Origin: Sphingomonas sp. 3P27F8 | GTDB taxonomy: Bacteria; Pseudomonadota; Alphaproteobacteria; Sphingomonadales; Sphingomonadaceae | Reading direction: 5' to 3' | Assembly: GCF_005502745.1 (NCBI RefSeq) | Contig: NZ_SCNL01000011.1 | Span: 62,001 to 126,000 of the forward strand | Length of the DNA: 64,000 nucleotides | Shown here: positions 39,211-48,873 of the stretch, one piece after another | How the letters are laid out: each line of letters opens with the position of its first letter | Position numbering within the stretch: position 1 is the first letter of the stretch | Notes under the pieces: model-generated | The model's database searches: none | What the model was told of the DNA's origin: nothing | The model's input: only the letters and a program-made list of their open reading frames with translations | Program-made: the position numbers and the translations under genes

Positions 39211-40193
39211 TGCGGAATCTCGACGTGGCCGCCGAAGCCGTAGCGCATCGCGGAAAGCAGCTTGTCGCCATACATCGCGTCGATCCGGCTGCGATAGCGC
39301 GCAAACAGCGCCGTCGTCAGCACCGCGACCGGGGTGGATTGCTCCATCGCCGCATCGATCGTCCACCGTCCCTCGCCGGAATCCGCGACATGCCCGGAGA
39401 ATTGCGAGAGCTTGGGGTCTTTCGCCAGCGCCGCAGCGGTGAGATCGAGAAGCCAAGACGACACGACCGAACCACGCCGCCACACCTCGGCGATGTCCGC
39501 CATGTTGAAATCGAACTTCTCGTCGTCGGGCAGCTTCGGCGCGTTCCGGCCGTAGAGCACGTCGAAGCCCTCGGCATAAGCCTGCATCAGGCCATATTCG
39601 ATGCCGTTGTGGACCATCTTCACGAAATGGCCCGCGCCAACCGGGCCGGCGTGAATATAACCCTTTTCGGCGCGGGGATCCTCATCCGGATGAGCCTCGC
39701 GATCAGGTGTACGCGGAACTGTGCCGAGTCCCGGCGCGAGCGTATCGAAAATCGGATCAAGCGTATCGACGGCATCCTTGTCGCCGCCGATCATCATGCA
39801 GAAGCCGCGCTCCAGCCCCCAGACCCCGCCGGAGGTGCCGACATCGACATAGTGCACGCCCTTGTCGGACAGCGACTTGGCACGGCGGATATCATCCTTC
39901 CAGAATGTGTTGCCGCCGTCGATGATGATCGTGCCCGACGCCGCCTTCGCGCCGATCGCGGCGATGGTCTGCTCGGTCGGATCGCCGGCCGGCAGCATAA
40001 CCCACCAGATCGCCGGATCGGCAAGCTTGCCGCTCATGTCATCGAGCGACTCAGCCGCGATCGCGCCCTCGCCGGCCAGCTCCTTGACCGCATCGGCGCT
40101 GCGATCCCACACGACGCATTCGTGCCCGCCGCGCATCAGTCGCCGCGCGATGTTGCCGCCCATCCGGCCGAGGCCGACGATGCCGATTTTCAT
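39207..40193 (-). CDS. gnd: 6-phosphogluconate dehydrogenase, decarboxylating (short type)
   Basis: Gnd oxidises and decarboxylates 6-phosphogluconate to ribulose 5-phosphate. The short 328-residue type (YqeC-like) usually prefers NAD+. The Rossmann motif [13 protein letters not shown] starts the protein, [22 protein letters not shown] contains the substrate loop, and [20 protein letters not shown] carries the catalytic lysine and asparagine. It follows tal in the sugar-phosphate operon, so the oxidative and non-oxidative branches are encoded together. Confidence 0.93.
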   Translation of the reverse strand: MKIGIVGLGRMGGNIARRLMRGGHECVVWDRSADAVKELAGEGAIAAESLDDMSGKLADPAIWWVMLPAGDPTEQTIAAIGAKAASGTIIIDGGNTFWKDDIRRAKSLSDKGVHYVDVGTSGGVWGLERGFCMMIGGDKDAVDTLDPIFDTLAPGLGTVPRTPDREAHPDEDPRAEKGYIHAGPVGAGHFVKMVHNGIEYGLMQAYAEGFDVLYGRNAPKLPDDEKFDFNMADIAEVWRRGSVVSSWLLDLTAAALAKDPKLSQFSGHVADSGEGRWTIDAAMEQSTPVAVLTTALFARYRSRIDAMYGDKLLSAMRYGFGGHVEIPQ

Positions 40194-40265
40194 AGGTGAT
40201 CCTTCTTCCCACTCCGCCCCGGCTCAATCGCCGGGCGCGGATATCGTTCCGACAGGAAAACCCCT

Positions 40266-41375
40266 TCAGGCGGCGGCTGGATGCTTTGCCGCGATCGCGC
40301 CGAGGAGATCGTCGAACGAGTGGACGAAGGCATGAACGCCCTCCTCCACCAGCGTCGAGGTCACTCCGGCAAGATCAAGCCCGAGCCGCTCCGCATCAGC
40401 GAGCACCTTGCGCGCGCCATCCACGTCCTGCGTCAGCGTCTCGGCAACGTTGCCGTGATCGCGGAAGGCGTCGAGCGTCTTCGGCGGCACGGTGTTTACC
40501 GTATCTGCGCCGATCAGCGTATCGATATAGAGCGTATCGGGGTAATCCGGGTTCTTGGTGCCAGTTGATGCCCACAGCAGCCGCTGCGGCATCGCGCCCT
40601 TGGCGGCCAGCTTCTGCCAGCGGTCCGACGCGATGAACTCCCGATACCATGCATAGGCCGCCTTGGCATTGGCAATGGCAACCTTGCCCTTCAGCGCCTT
40701 GGCCTCATCGGCGCCGACCCCGGCATCGATCTTGTCATCGATTCTGCTGTCGATCCGGCTCACGAAGAAGCTCGCGACGCTCGCGATGCGGTCAATCGGA
40801 TGGCCGTTCGCGACGCGCAGCTCCAGCCCCTCGACGAACGCGAGCGCGACCGACTTGTACGCTTCGATCGAAAACAGCAGTGTGACGTTGACGTTGATTC
40901 CCGCCGAAATCGTCGCTGCGATCGCGGGCACTCCTTCCGGCGTTCCGGGAATCTTTATCATCAGGTTCGGCCGATCGACGGCTTTCCACAGCCGCGCCGC
41001 CTCCGCGATCGTGCCATCGGTGTCCTCCGCCAGCTTGGGCGACACTTCAAGGCTGACGTAGCCATCCTTGGCGTTGAGACGATCGTAGACCGGGCGCAGC
41101 GTATCGGCTGCGTTCCGGATATCCTCGATCGCGAGGTGCTCGTAACGCGCCATCGCGGAGGCGTCCGGGTTTGCCTCGTCGAAAGCCGCGAGGCTGGCGT
41201 CATATGCGGTGCCGTGACCCATCGCCTTCTCGAAGATCGACGGATTGGAGGTGACGCCGGTGATGCCGTCCTCCGCAACCAGCTTCTTCAGCCCGCCCTC
41301 GTCGAGGAACTTGCGATCGACGAAGTCCAGCCACACCGCCTGACCATGGCTCTCAAGCTCGTTAAGGCGTCCCAT
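40266..41375 (-). CDS. tal: Transaldolase
   Basis: Moves a dihydroxyacetone unit between sugar phosphates in the non-oxidative pentose phosphate pathway. The protein has 369 residues, the larger type. TIM-barrel motifs are VTSNPSIFEKA, NLMIKIPGTPEGVPA with the Schiff-base lysine, NVTLLFSIEAYKSVA, RLLWASTGTKNPDYPD and the late GVHAFVHSFDDLL. I choose ATG 41375, which has GGAG nine bases upstream; the open frame extends to 41627 without similarity. Confidence 0.95.
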   Translation of the reverse strand: MGRLNELESHGQAVWLDFVDRKFLDEGGLKKLVAEDGITGVTSNPSIFEKAMGHGTAYDASLAAFDEANPDASAMARYEHLAIEDIRNAADTLRPVYDRLNAKDGYVSLEVSPKLAEDTDGTIAEAARLWKAVDRPNLMIKIPGTPEGVPAIAATISAGINVNVTLLFSIEAYKSVALAFVEGLELRVANGHPIDRIASVASFFVSRIDSRIDDKIDAGVGADEAKALKGKVAIANAKAAYAWYREFIASDRWQKLAAKGAMPQRLLWASTGTKNPDYPDTLYIDTLIGADTVNTVPPKTLDAFRDHGNVAETLTQDVDGARKVLADAERLGLDLAGVTSTLVEEGVHAFVHSFDDLLGAIAAKHPAAA

Positions 41376-41451
41376 CGCTTCACACTCCATCCGCAAATAT
41401 ACGACCGATATCTGTTTCCGCCCGCTACGGCACAAGGCCGCGGCGGTACGA

Positions 41452-43521
41452 TCAGCCCCGCAACACTTCCTTCGCCACCTTCGCCACATTGGCGATGGTG
41501 AACCCGAACTTGTCCTGGAGCTGGGCCGCCGGCGCCGATGCGCCATAGCCGTGCATGGTGACGGTGCGGCCCCGCGCGCCGACATAGCGATCCCAGCCCA
41601 TTTCCGCGCCCATCTCGACCGCGACACGCGCGGTCACCGCCGCCGGCAGCACGCTTTCCTTATAGGCGGCATCCTGCCGCTCGAAACGGAACCACGACGG
41701 CATGGAAACGACGCGGGCGGATATTCCTTCCGCCTTCAGCTGTTCGTACGCACCGATCGCAAGCGAGACTTCGGACCCGCTGGCAATCAGGATAACCTGC
41801 GGATCGGCGCTGTCGGCGAGAACATATGCGCCTTTATCCACGCCAGCGGCGCTGGCGTATTTGCCGCGGTCCAGCGTCGGCAGCGCCTGGCGGGAAAGGA
41901 TCAGCGCTGCGGGATGCTGGCCGTCGCGCACGATTGCGCGCCATGCCTCGGCCACCTCGTTCGCGTCGGCCGGGCGAATCGTGTCGATCCCCGGCGTGGC
42001 GCGCATGATCGCGAGCTGCTCGATCGGCTGGTGCGTCGGCCCATCCTCGCCCACGCCGATCGAATCGTGCGTGTAAATCCACGTGCTGCCGATTTCCATC
42101 AGCGCGGACAGCCGCACCGGCGGCCGCATGTAATCGAGGAATACGAAAAACGTGCTGCCGTAACCGCGCAGGCCCGACAACGTCATGCCATTCACCACGG
42201 CGCCCATGCCGTGTTCACGTACGCCGAAGTGAAAGTTCGCGCCGCCGTAGTTGCTCCCCTCGAACGAGGGCGCGCCCTTGATATCGGTCTTGGTTGAGGG
42301 GGCGAGATCGGCCGAGCCGCCGATCAGCCACGGCACGCGCTTCGCGATCGCGTTGAGCACCTTGCCGCCGGCGTCGCGGCTGGCGATCCCCTTCTCGTCG
42401 GCGTCGAAGGTCGGGATATCTGCGTCCCAGCCATCGGGCAGCTTGCCCGCGAAGATCAGTTCCAGTTCGCGATAAAGATCCGGCTCGACCTCCTCATATT
42501 TCGCGAGCGTCGCCTGCCATTCCTCACGCAAGGGCCGGCCGCGCGCCGTCATCGCCTGCTCGAACGCTTCCTGCACCCCATCGGGGACGTAGAAATCCCT
42601 GGCCGGCCAGCCATACGCCTGCTTGGTCTTGGCGACATTCTCCGCGCCCAGCGGCTCGCCATGCGCCTTCTCGCTGCCCGCGCGGGGCGATCCCCAGCCG
42701 ATCACCGAATGGACGACGATGAAGGTCGGGCGATCGTTGGTGGCGCGGAATGTTTCGAATGCCGCGGTCAGCGCCGGGATGTCGTTGGCGTCGTCCACAT
42801 GAATGACGTTCCAGCCATATGCCTGGAAACGTTTGCCAACATCCTCGTCAAACGCGAGATCAGTGCCGCCCTCGATCGAGATGTGATTGGAATCGTAGAT
42901 CCAGCACAGGTTGGACAGCTTCAGATGACCGGCAAGGCTAGCCGCCTCGGCGGAAACGCCCTCCATCATGTCGCCGTCGCCGCACAGCGCGTAAACGTCA
43001 TGGTCGAAAAGCGTGAAGCCGGGCTTGTTGTAGCGCGCCGCCAGCCAGCGCTCCGCGATCGCCATGCCTACCGAGTTGCCGCATCCCTGGCCCAGCGGAC
43101 CGGTCGTCGTTTCGACACCGGTGGTGTGACGATATTCGGGGTGGCCGGGCGTTTTTGACCCAAGCTGCCGGAACGCCTCGATATCGGCGAGACTGACGGC
43201 GGGCTGGCCGGTCGGCTTGCCGTTCCGATCCAGTTCCCTGACCCCCGCGAGGTGAAGCAACGAATAGAGCAGCATCGATGCATGGCCCACCGACAGCACG
43301 AAGCGGTCGCGGTTCGGCCAGTCGGGCGTGGCTGGATCGTAACGCAGGAATTTCGTCCACAGCGCCCAGCCGACCGGCGCCAGCGCCATCGGGGTGCCGG
43401 GATGGCCCGAATTGGCCTTCTGCACCGCATCCATCGACAGGGTGCGGATCGTATCGATCGCAAGACGGTCAGGGCTGCCGTCCTCGTGAATGCCGGTGGG
43501 TGCGGTGGCGGTGTCGGTCAT
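41452..43521 (-). CDS. tkt: Transketolase
   Basis: A thiamine-diphosphate enzyme that transfers two-carbon units in the non-oxidative pentose phosphate pathway, 689 residues. The ThDP/Mg site is GDGDMMEGVSAEAASLAGHL with the asparagine in YDSNHISIEG. The substrate motif HPGTPMALAP lies near residue 37, and the C-terminal domain shows the TKT signature GEDGPTHQPIEQLA. It begins with MTDTATAPTG (complement of 43519-43521), after GAGG. It stands between rpiA and tal. Confidence 0.96.
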   Translation of the reverse strand: MTDTATAPTGIHEDGSPDRLAIDTIRTLSMDAVQKANSGHPGTPMALAPVGWALWTKFLRYDPATPDWPNRDRFVLSVGHASMLLYSLLHLAGVRELDRNGKPTGQPAVSLADIEAFRQLGSKTPGHPEYRHTTGVETTTGPLGQGCGNSVGMAIAERWLAARYNKPGFTLFDHDVYALCGDGDMMEGVSAEAASLAGHLKLSNLCWIYDSNHISIEGGTDLAFDEDVGKRFQAYGWNVIHVDDANDIPALTAAFETFRATNDRPTFIVVHSVIGWGSPRAGSEKAHGEPLGAENVAKTKQAYGWPARDFYVPDGVQEAFEQAMTARGRPLREEWQATLAKYEEVEPDLYRELELIFAGKLPDGWDADIPTFDADEKGIASRDAGGKVLNAIAKRVPWLIGGSADLAPSTKTDIKGAPSFEGSNYGGANFHFGVREHGMGAVVNGMTLSGLRGYGSTFFVFLDYMRPPVRLSALMEIGSTWIYTHDSIGVGEDGPTHQPIEQLAIMRATPGIDTIRPADANEVAEAWRAIVRDGQHPAALILSRQALPTLDRGKYASAAGVDKGAYVLADSADPQVILIASGSEVSLAIGAYEQLKAEGISARVVSMPSWFRFERQDAAYKESVLPAAVTARVAVEMGAEMGWDRYVGARGRTVTMHGYGASAPAAQLQDKFGFTIANVAKVAKEVLRG

Positions 43522-43592
43522 CAGGAAGCCTCGTTCGGGATCATGGTGGCGAACGCACCGGAGGGGCACGCGGTTGCCGATTCCCCGCCCCC

Positions 43593-44270
43593 TTAATCGC
43601 TCGGCCGGTCGCGTTCCAGCCGCGTAACGATGCCGGCGGCGGCAATATAGGCCGCATCAACCTCATCGAGGAACAATCCGTGCCCCAGAGCGCCCGGTAT
43701 CGCGGCGATCATCGCGGCAAGCGCGCGCGGATCGGGTATCGCGGGAAAGCGGCAATCGGCGACGATATTGCCGTTATCGGTCTGATACGACGGCCGCACC
43801 GCCACGCGCGCGTCCAGTCGCTCGAGCGCGGCTGTCACCGATGCGCGCGCGAACGGCAGCACCTCCACCGGCACCTTGGCCGCGCCGATCGCCGTAACCC
43901 GCTTCGATCCGTCCGCGATCACGACCATTCGACGCGAAGCCGCGGCAACCGCCTTTTCGCGCAGCATCGCCCCGCCGGCCCCCTTGATCGCGAACAACCG
44001 CGAATCGATTTCATCGGCACCGTCGATCGTGAGATCGAGCGCGGCGATCCGCGCGAAATCGAGCATCGTGATGCCCGCGGCGGCGGCAGCGGCGGCTGTG
44101 GCCTGGCTGGTGGCGACCGCCTCCACCCTCAGCCCCATCGCCACGCGCCGCCCCAATGCCGCGATAGCAAAGGCCGCCGTGCTCCCGGTGCCGAGGCCGA
44201 CGAGCATGCCGTCATCCACCTCCAGCACCGCCGCTTCGGCCGCAAGCCGCTTGTCGTCATCCCTGCTCAT
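43593..44270 (-). CDS. rpiA: Ribose-5-phosphate isomerase A
   Basis: Interconverts ribose 5-phosphate and ribulose 5-phosphate. The 225-residue protein shows GLGTGSTAAFAIAALG near residue 26, DGADEIDSRLFAIKGAGGAMLREK and VVIADGSKRV, with the catalytic acids in the middle block, and GLFLDEVDAAY near the end. It is the first gene of the minus-strand group rpiA-tkt-tal-gnd-HAD-HAD. Confidence 0.94.
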   Translation of the reverse strand: MSRDDDKRLAAEAAVLEVDDGMLVGLGTGSTAAFAIAALGRRVAMGLRVEAVATSQATAAAAAAAGITMLDFARIAALDLTIDGADEIDSRLFAIKGAGGAMLREKAVAAASRRMVVIADGSKRVTAIGAAKVPVEVLPFARASVTAALERLDARVAVRPSYQTDNGNIVADCRFPAIPDPRALAAMIAAIPGALGHGLFLDEVDAAYIAAAGIVTRLERDRPSD

Positions 44271-44287
44271 GCGGGGATGATAACCGC

Positions 44288-45178
44288 TCAGCTATATTTC
44301 TGCTCCTCCCACCACGGAACGAAGTCCGGCATGTTCGCCGAAACGCGATCGGGATAAACGGGCGAGCGTTTTTCCAGGAAAGAAGCGACGCCCTCCTGCG
44401 CATCGCCGGAGCGCCCGCGCGACAGAATCGCGCGGCTATCCACCTTGTGCGCGTCCATCGGGTGCGAAAAGCCAAGCCCTCGCCACAACATCTGCCGCGT
44501 CAGGGCGATGGAGACGGGCGCCGTATTGTCGGCGATCTCGCGCGCCAGTTCGGTCGCACGCGCGATCAGCCGATCGCCGGGGATCACTTCCTTGACCAGA
44601 CCACCCTTCAACGCCTCCGCCGCGTCAAAAACCCGGCCCGAATAACACCATTCTAGCGCCTGGCTGATACCCACCACGCGCGGCAGGAAAAAGCTGGACG
44701 CCGCTTCCGGCACGATGCCGCGCCGCGCGAAGACGAAGCCCATCCGCGCACTGTCACTGGCGAGGCGGATGTCCATCGGCAACGTCATCGTCGAACCGAC
44801 GCCCACCGCCGGGCCGTTGATCGCCGCGATCACCGGCTTCAGGCACTCGAAGATGCGGAGCGTCAGCCGACCGCCGCCATCGCGGGCGCTGTCGCTCGAA
44901 TAGCGCAGTTCGCCGTTCGGCCCGACCGGCGATTCATCGCCGCGGCTTTCATAATCGAACGTCTTGGCGCCGCCCGACAGGTCCGCCCCGGCGCAGAATG
45001 CCCGCCCCTCACCCGTCACGATCAGCGCCCGCACATCGTCGTCCGCATCGACCCGGTCGAACGCGTGGATCATCTCCTGCATCATGCGGCCGGTGAATGC
45101 GTTGAGCTTTTCCGGGCGGTTCAGCGTGATCGTCGCGATCCCGTCCTGCGCCGCATAGCGAATCTGTTCGTAATCCAA
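44288..45178 (-). CDS. Enoyl-CoA hydratase/isomerase family protein (crotonase)
   Basis: A 296-residue crotonase-fold enzyme. LNRPEKLNAFTGRMMQEM and GRAFCAGADLSG are the early motifs (oxyanion hole). Later parts are GPAVGVGSTMTLPMDIRLAS and ARRGIVPEAASSFFLPR with the position of the catalytic glutamate. Hydratase or isomerase activity on acyl-CoA is expected; the exact substrate is unknown. I choose the TTG at 45178, seven bases after AGGAG, giving the usual LDYEQIRY start; an ATG at 45217 has no ribosome site. Confidence 0.88.
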   Translation of the reverse strand: MDYEQIRYAAQDGIATITLNRPEKLNAFTGRMMQEMIHAFDRVDADDDVRALIVTGEGRAFCAGADLSGGAKTFDYESRGDESPVGPNGELRYSSDSARDGGGRLTLRIFECLKPVIAAINGPAVGVGSTMTLPMDIRLASDSARMGFVFARRGIVPEAASSFFLPRVVGISQALEWCYSGRVFDAAEALKGGLVKEVIPGDRLIARATELAREIADNTAPVSIALTRQMLWRGLGFSHPMDAHKVDSRAILSRGRSGDAQEGVASFLEKRSPVYPDRVSANMPDFVPWWEEQKYS

Positions 45179-45278
45179 GCCGCCTCTCCTTTTTCCTGTT
45201 TGGCGGCACCATAACATTATTTATGGTGATCGGCGCAAGGGCGCGTCCATCCATGGCCAAAAGGACCGGCGGGGAAGA

Positions 45279-46802
45279 TCACGCCCCGACGAGCAGATGC
45301 TCCTTCGCGATCTTCTCTTTCCACACCAGCGGCGCGAGCTGGTGGACGTTGTTGCCCTCCGCATCGACCGCGACGGTGACGGGAAAGTCCTTCACCTCGA
45401 ATTCGTAGATCGCTTCCATGCCGAGATCCTCGAACCCGACGACCTTCGATCCCTTGATCGCGCGCGCCACCAGATAGGCCGCGCCGCCGACCGCCATCAG
45501 ATAGGCGCTCTCGTGATCTCGAATTGCCTCGGTCGCCGCCGGGCCGCGCTCCGCCTTGCCGACCATCGCCAGCAACCCCTGCTCCAGCATCATGCGCGTG
45601 AACTTGTCCATCCGCGTCGCCGTGGTCGGGCCGGCCGGGCCGACCACTTCCTCGCCGACCGGATCGACCGGCCCGACATAATAAATGACGCGCCCCCTGA
45701 ACTCGACGGGCAGTTGCTCGCCCTTGTCGAGCATATCCTTGATCCGCTTGTGCGCGGCATCGCGGCCAGTGAGCATCTTGCCGTTCAGCAGCAGCCGGTC
45801 GCCCTGCTTCCAGCTCTGAACCACTTCCGGCGTCAGCGTGTCGAGATCGACGCGGATCGCGGCCTTGTCCGGCGTCCAGTTCACGTCCGGCCATTCGTCC
45901 AGCTTCGGCGCCTCGAGATAGGCCGGGCCGGAGCCGTCCAGCGTGAAATGCGCGTGGCGGGTCGCGGCGCAATTCGGGATCATCGCCACCGGCTTGCCCG
46001 CCGCATGGCACGGCGCGTCCATGATCTTCACGTCGAGGATGGTCGCCAGGCCGCCCAGCCCCTGCGCGCCGATGCCCAGCGCGTTCACCTTGTCGAAAAT
46101 CTCGATGCGCAACGCCTCGATATCGTTCTTCGGCCCACGCTCCTTCAGCGTCGCCATGTCGATCTGTTCCATCAGCGATTTCTTGGCCAGCAGCACGCAA
46201 TGTTCCGCCGTGCCGCCGATGCCGATGCCCAGCATCCCCGGCGGGCACCAGCCGGCGCCCATCTGCGGCAGCATCTCGAGCACCCAGTCGACAATCGAAT
46301 CGCTGGGGTTCATCATCTTGAACTTGGACTTGTTCTCGCTGCCGCCCCCCTTGGCCGCGACGTCGATGTGGACGAGCGAGCCCGGCACCAGTTCGACGTG
46401 CAGCACGCTGGGCGTATTGTCCTTCGTGTTGCGGCGCGTGAAGGCCGGATCGGCGAGCACCGAGGCGCGCAACTTGTTCTGCGGGTTAAGATAGGCGAGC
46501 CGCACGCCTTCATCGACGACTTCCTGCAGGCTGCGCGAGATGTCGTCCAGCCGACAGTCCATGCCCCATTTCACGAACACGTTGACGATGCCGGTATCCT
46601 GGCAGATCGGACGATGCCCCTCGGCGCACATCCGGCTGTTCGTCAGGATCTGCGCAATCGCATCCTTTGCCGCCGGGGATTGCTCCGCCTCATAGGCGGT
46701 GCCCAGCGCGCGGATATAGTCCATCGGATGATAGTAGCTGATGAACTGAAGCGCATCGGCGACGCTTTCGATGAGATCGGCGGTGCGGATCGTCGTGGTC
46801 AT
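45279..46802 (-). CDS. Fumarate hydratase, class I (4Fe-4S)
   Basis: Oxygen-sensitive fumarase converting fumarate and malate in the TCA cycle. The protein has 507 residues. Cluster-ligand cysteines are expected in CAEGHRPICQDTG (C67), GAGWCPPGMLGIG and GIGGTAEHCVLL; the N-terminal domain occupies most of the chain and a C-terminal beta domain follows from LLLNGKMLTGRDAAHKRI. The single-chain length matches the FumA/FumB type. It lies alone, 100 bases before the crotonase gene. Confidence 0.95.
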   Translation of the reverse strand: MTTTIRTADLIESVADALQFISYYHPMDYIRALGTAYEAEQSPAAKDAIAQILTNSRMCAEGHRPICQDTGIVNVFVKWGMDCRLDDISRSLQEVVDEGVRLAYLNPQNKLRASVLADPAFTRRNTKDNTPSVLHVELVPGSLVHIDVAAKGGGSENKSKFKMMNPSDSIVDWVLEMLPQMGAGWCPPGMLGIGIGGTAEHCVLLAKKSLMEQIDMATLKERGPKNDIEALRIEIFDKVNALGIGAQGLGGLATILDVKIMDAPCHAAGKPVAMIPNCAATRHAHFTLDGSGPAYLEAPKLDEWPDVNWTPDKAAIRVDLDTLTPEVVQSWKQGDRLLLNGKMLTGRDAAHKRIKDMLDKGEQLPVEFRGRVIYYVGPVDPVGEEVVGPAGPTTATRMDKFTRMMLEQGLLAMVGKAERGPAATEAIRDHESAYLMAVGGAAYLVARAIKGSKVVGFEDLGMEAIYEFEVKDFPVTVAVDAEGNNVHQLAPLVWKEKIAKEHLLVGA

Positions 46803-46818
46803 GGCTGATATCCTGTGA

Positions 46819-47241
46819 TTACTGGCGGTCGATCACCGCGGCTGTCATGCGGGAAAGGCAGATGAGCTTGCCGGCATCATCCTCGATGCGGATCGTCCAC
46901 ACCTGGGTCGAGCGACCGAGCATTTCCGCGGTGGCGGTGGCGTGGACATGACCCGACATGGCCGGGCGCAGGTGATTGGCGTTGATCTCCAGCCCGACCG
47001 TCACCTTTTCCGGTGGCACCGCCATCGACCCGGCGACCGACGCCAGCGTTTCAGCGAGCACCACCGACGCGCCGCCATGGAGCCGGCCGAACGGCTGATG
47101 CGTGCGCGCATCGACCGGCATCCGCGCCCGCATCCAGTCCTCGCCATAATCGGTGAACTCGATCCCGACGAGGCCGGGCAGCGCCTTCGCGCCCAACTCG
47201 GTGAGTTGCGCCAGATCGATCGGGTGTGTCCAGATCGCCAT
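46819..47241 (-). CDS. Hotdog-fold thioesterase (PaaI/YbdB-like)
   Basis: A 140-residue 4HBT thioesterase. GRLHGGASVVLAETLASVAG carries the catalytic acidic residue of the HGG-x-E type, and GLEINANHLRPAMSG the CoA-binding stretch. It resembles YbdB/EntH and YdiI, which hydrolyse acyl-CoA or aryl-CoA esters. The ATG at 47241 shares its A with the proS TGA (TGATG) and has GGGAG nine bases upstream, so it is translated in coupling with proS. Confidence 0.88.
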   Translation of the reverse strand: MAIWTHPIDLAQLTELGAKALPGLVGIEFTDYGEDWMRARMPVDARTHQPFGRLHGGASVVLAETLASVAGSMAVPPEKVTVGLEINANHLRPAMSGHVHATATAEMLGRSTQVWTIRIEDDAGKLICLSRMTAAVIDRQ

Positions 47242-48773
47242 CAATATGATCTCCCGATCAGCACCCGCTCGACAGCTGGCTGTCCGCTGAAGATACAGCT
47301 CGCGCCATCCGCATCCTGGCCCGTCGGCGCGTTGCGGATCGTCAGTTTCAGCGCCTTCAGACGCTCCACCACCTGATCGAGCGCAGCCCCGGTCGGGCGC
47401 GACCAGGCGACGTTCGCCCAGCCGGGCTTGCGCGCGGATTCGGCGAACATCGCCTCAACCCCGGCCCAGTCCTCGACGCGCGCGATATTATCGTGCAGCC
47501 GCGCCCTGGCTTCGGCGTGAAGCGCGGCCTGGATTTCCTCCAGCATGCCGGCCGCGTCGCGGGCGAACGCATCGCGGGGGGTGATCCGGCTGTCGAGCTT
47601 GCCATCCTCGCGATACAGCGCGTCGCGGCGCAGGACCGAGACATTCCCGCCCGCCACGTCGCGACCGCCGACCTCGATCACCAGGGGCGCACCCTTCTTC
47701 ACCCAGCCCCAGCGCTTGTTCGCCGCCTTCGCGGGCTTGAGATCGAGCAGCGCGCGCACCGGCTCGCCCAGCGCCGAAAGCTTCGCCAGTTCGCCCTGCA
47801 GCGCACGACAATAATCGACAATCGCGGCATCCTCGGGCTGATCGCGCAGCATCGGCACGATCACGACCTGCCACGGCGCGATCTTCGGCGGCACGCGCAG
47901 GCCATCATCGTCGCCATGCACCATGATGATGCCGCCGATCATCCGCGTGGAGACGCCCCAGCTCGTCGTATTGGCGAATTCCAGCTCGCCCTCCGCATTC
48001 TGGAAGCGGATATTCTGCGCATGCGCGAAATTGGTGCCGAGGAAGTGCGAGGTGCCGGCCTGCAGCGCCTTGCCGTCCTGCATCATCGCTTCGATCGAAT
48101 ACGTCGCCACAGCGCCGGGAAACCGCTCGTTCTCCGGCTTCTCGCCCGCGATCACCGGCAGCGCCAGATCGTCCTCCGCGAAGCTGCGATAGACCTCCAG
48201 CATCTTCAGCGTTTCCTCGCGCGCCTCATCGGCGCTGGCATGGGCGGTATGCCCTTCCTGCCAGAGGAACTCGGCGGTGCGCAAAAACATGCGCGTGCGC
48301 ATTTCCCAGCGCACCACGTTCGCCCACTGGTTGATGAGCACCGGCAAGTCGCGCCACGACTGCACCCAGCGTGCGAATGCGGTGCCGATCACCGTTTCGC
48401 TGGTCGGGCGCACGACCAGCGGCTCCTCCAGCTTCGCCTCCGGGTCGGGCATCAACCCGCCCTTTCCGTCCGCGATCAGTCGGTGATGCGTGACGACCGC
48501 CATCTCCTTGGCGAAGCCATCGACATGCTCGGCCTCCTTCTCGAAATAGGAAAGCGGGATGAAGAGCGGGAAATAGCAATTCTCGTGGCCGGTCGCCTTG
48601 ATGCGATCGTCGAGCAGGCGCTGGATGCGTTCCCAGATCCCATATCCCCACGGCCGGATCACCATGCAGCCCCGCACGCCCGATTCCTCGGCCATGTCGG
48701 CTTCGGCGATGACGGTTTGATACCATTGCGCGAAATCGGCGTCGCGCGTGACGGAAAGGGCGTGCTTTATCAT
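47241..48773 (-). CDS. proS: Prolyl-tRNA synthetase, archaeal-type (type 3)
   Basis: A class II aminoacyl-tRNA synthetase of 510 residues. Motif regions include SGVRGCMVIRPWGYGIWERIQ near the start (motif 1) and PTSETVIGTAFARWVQSWRDLPVLINQWANVVRWEMR (motif 2). A C-terminal anticodon domain and an extra C-terminal part end in ERVLIGRSY. It lacks the editing (INS) domain of E. coli ProRS and has the C-terminal extension, so it belongs to the archaeal/eukaryotic-like type. The thioesterase follows, overlapping by one base. Confidence 0.93.
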   Translation of the reverse strand: MIKHALSVTRDADFAQWYQTVIAEADMAEESGVRGCMVIRPWGYGIWERIQRLLDDRIKATGHENCYFPLFIPLSYFEKEAEHVDGFAKEMAVVTHHRLIADGKGGLMPDPEAKLEEPLVVRPTSETVIGTAFARWVQSWRDLPVLINQWANVVRWEMRTRMFLRTAEFLWQEGHTAHASADEAREETLKMLEVYRSFAEDDLALPVIAGEKPENERFPGAVATYSIEAMMQDGKALQAGTSHFLGTNFAHAQNIRFQNAEGELEFANTTSWGVSTRMIGGIIMVHGDDDGLRVPPKIAPWQVVIVPMLRDQPEDAAIVDYCRALQGELAKLSALGEPVRALLDLKPAKAANKRWGWVKKGAPLVIEVGGRDVAGGNVSVLRRDALYREDGKLDSRITPRDAFARDAAGMLEEIQAALHAEARARLHDNIARVEDWAGVEAMFAESARKPGWANVAWSRPTGAALDQVVERLKALKLTIRNAPTGQDADGASCIFSGQPAVERVLIGRSY

Positions 48774-48873
48774 ATCGCGCGCGCTTACCGCGCGAACGGT
48801 GCTTCGTCACCTGCGGACTTGCAGGCCGGGTCACCGCTTGAAGGGCGATCGCGCTTCGGCCACGATAGTGGCC

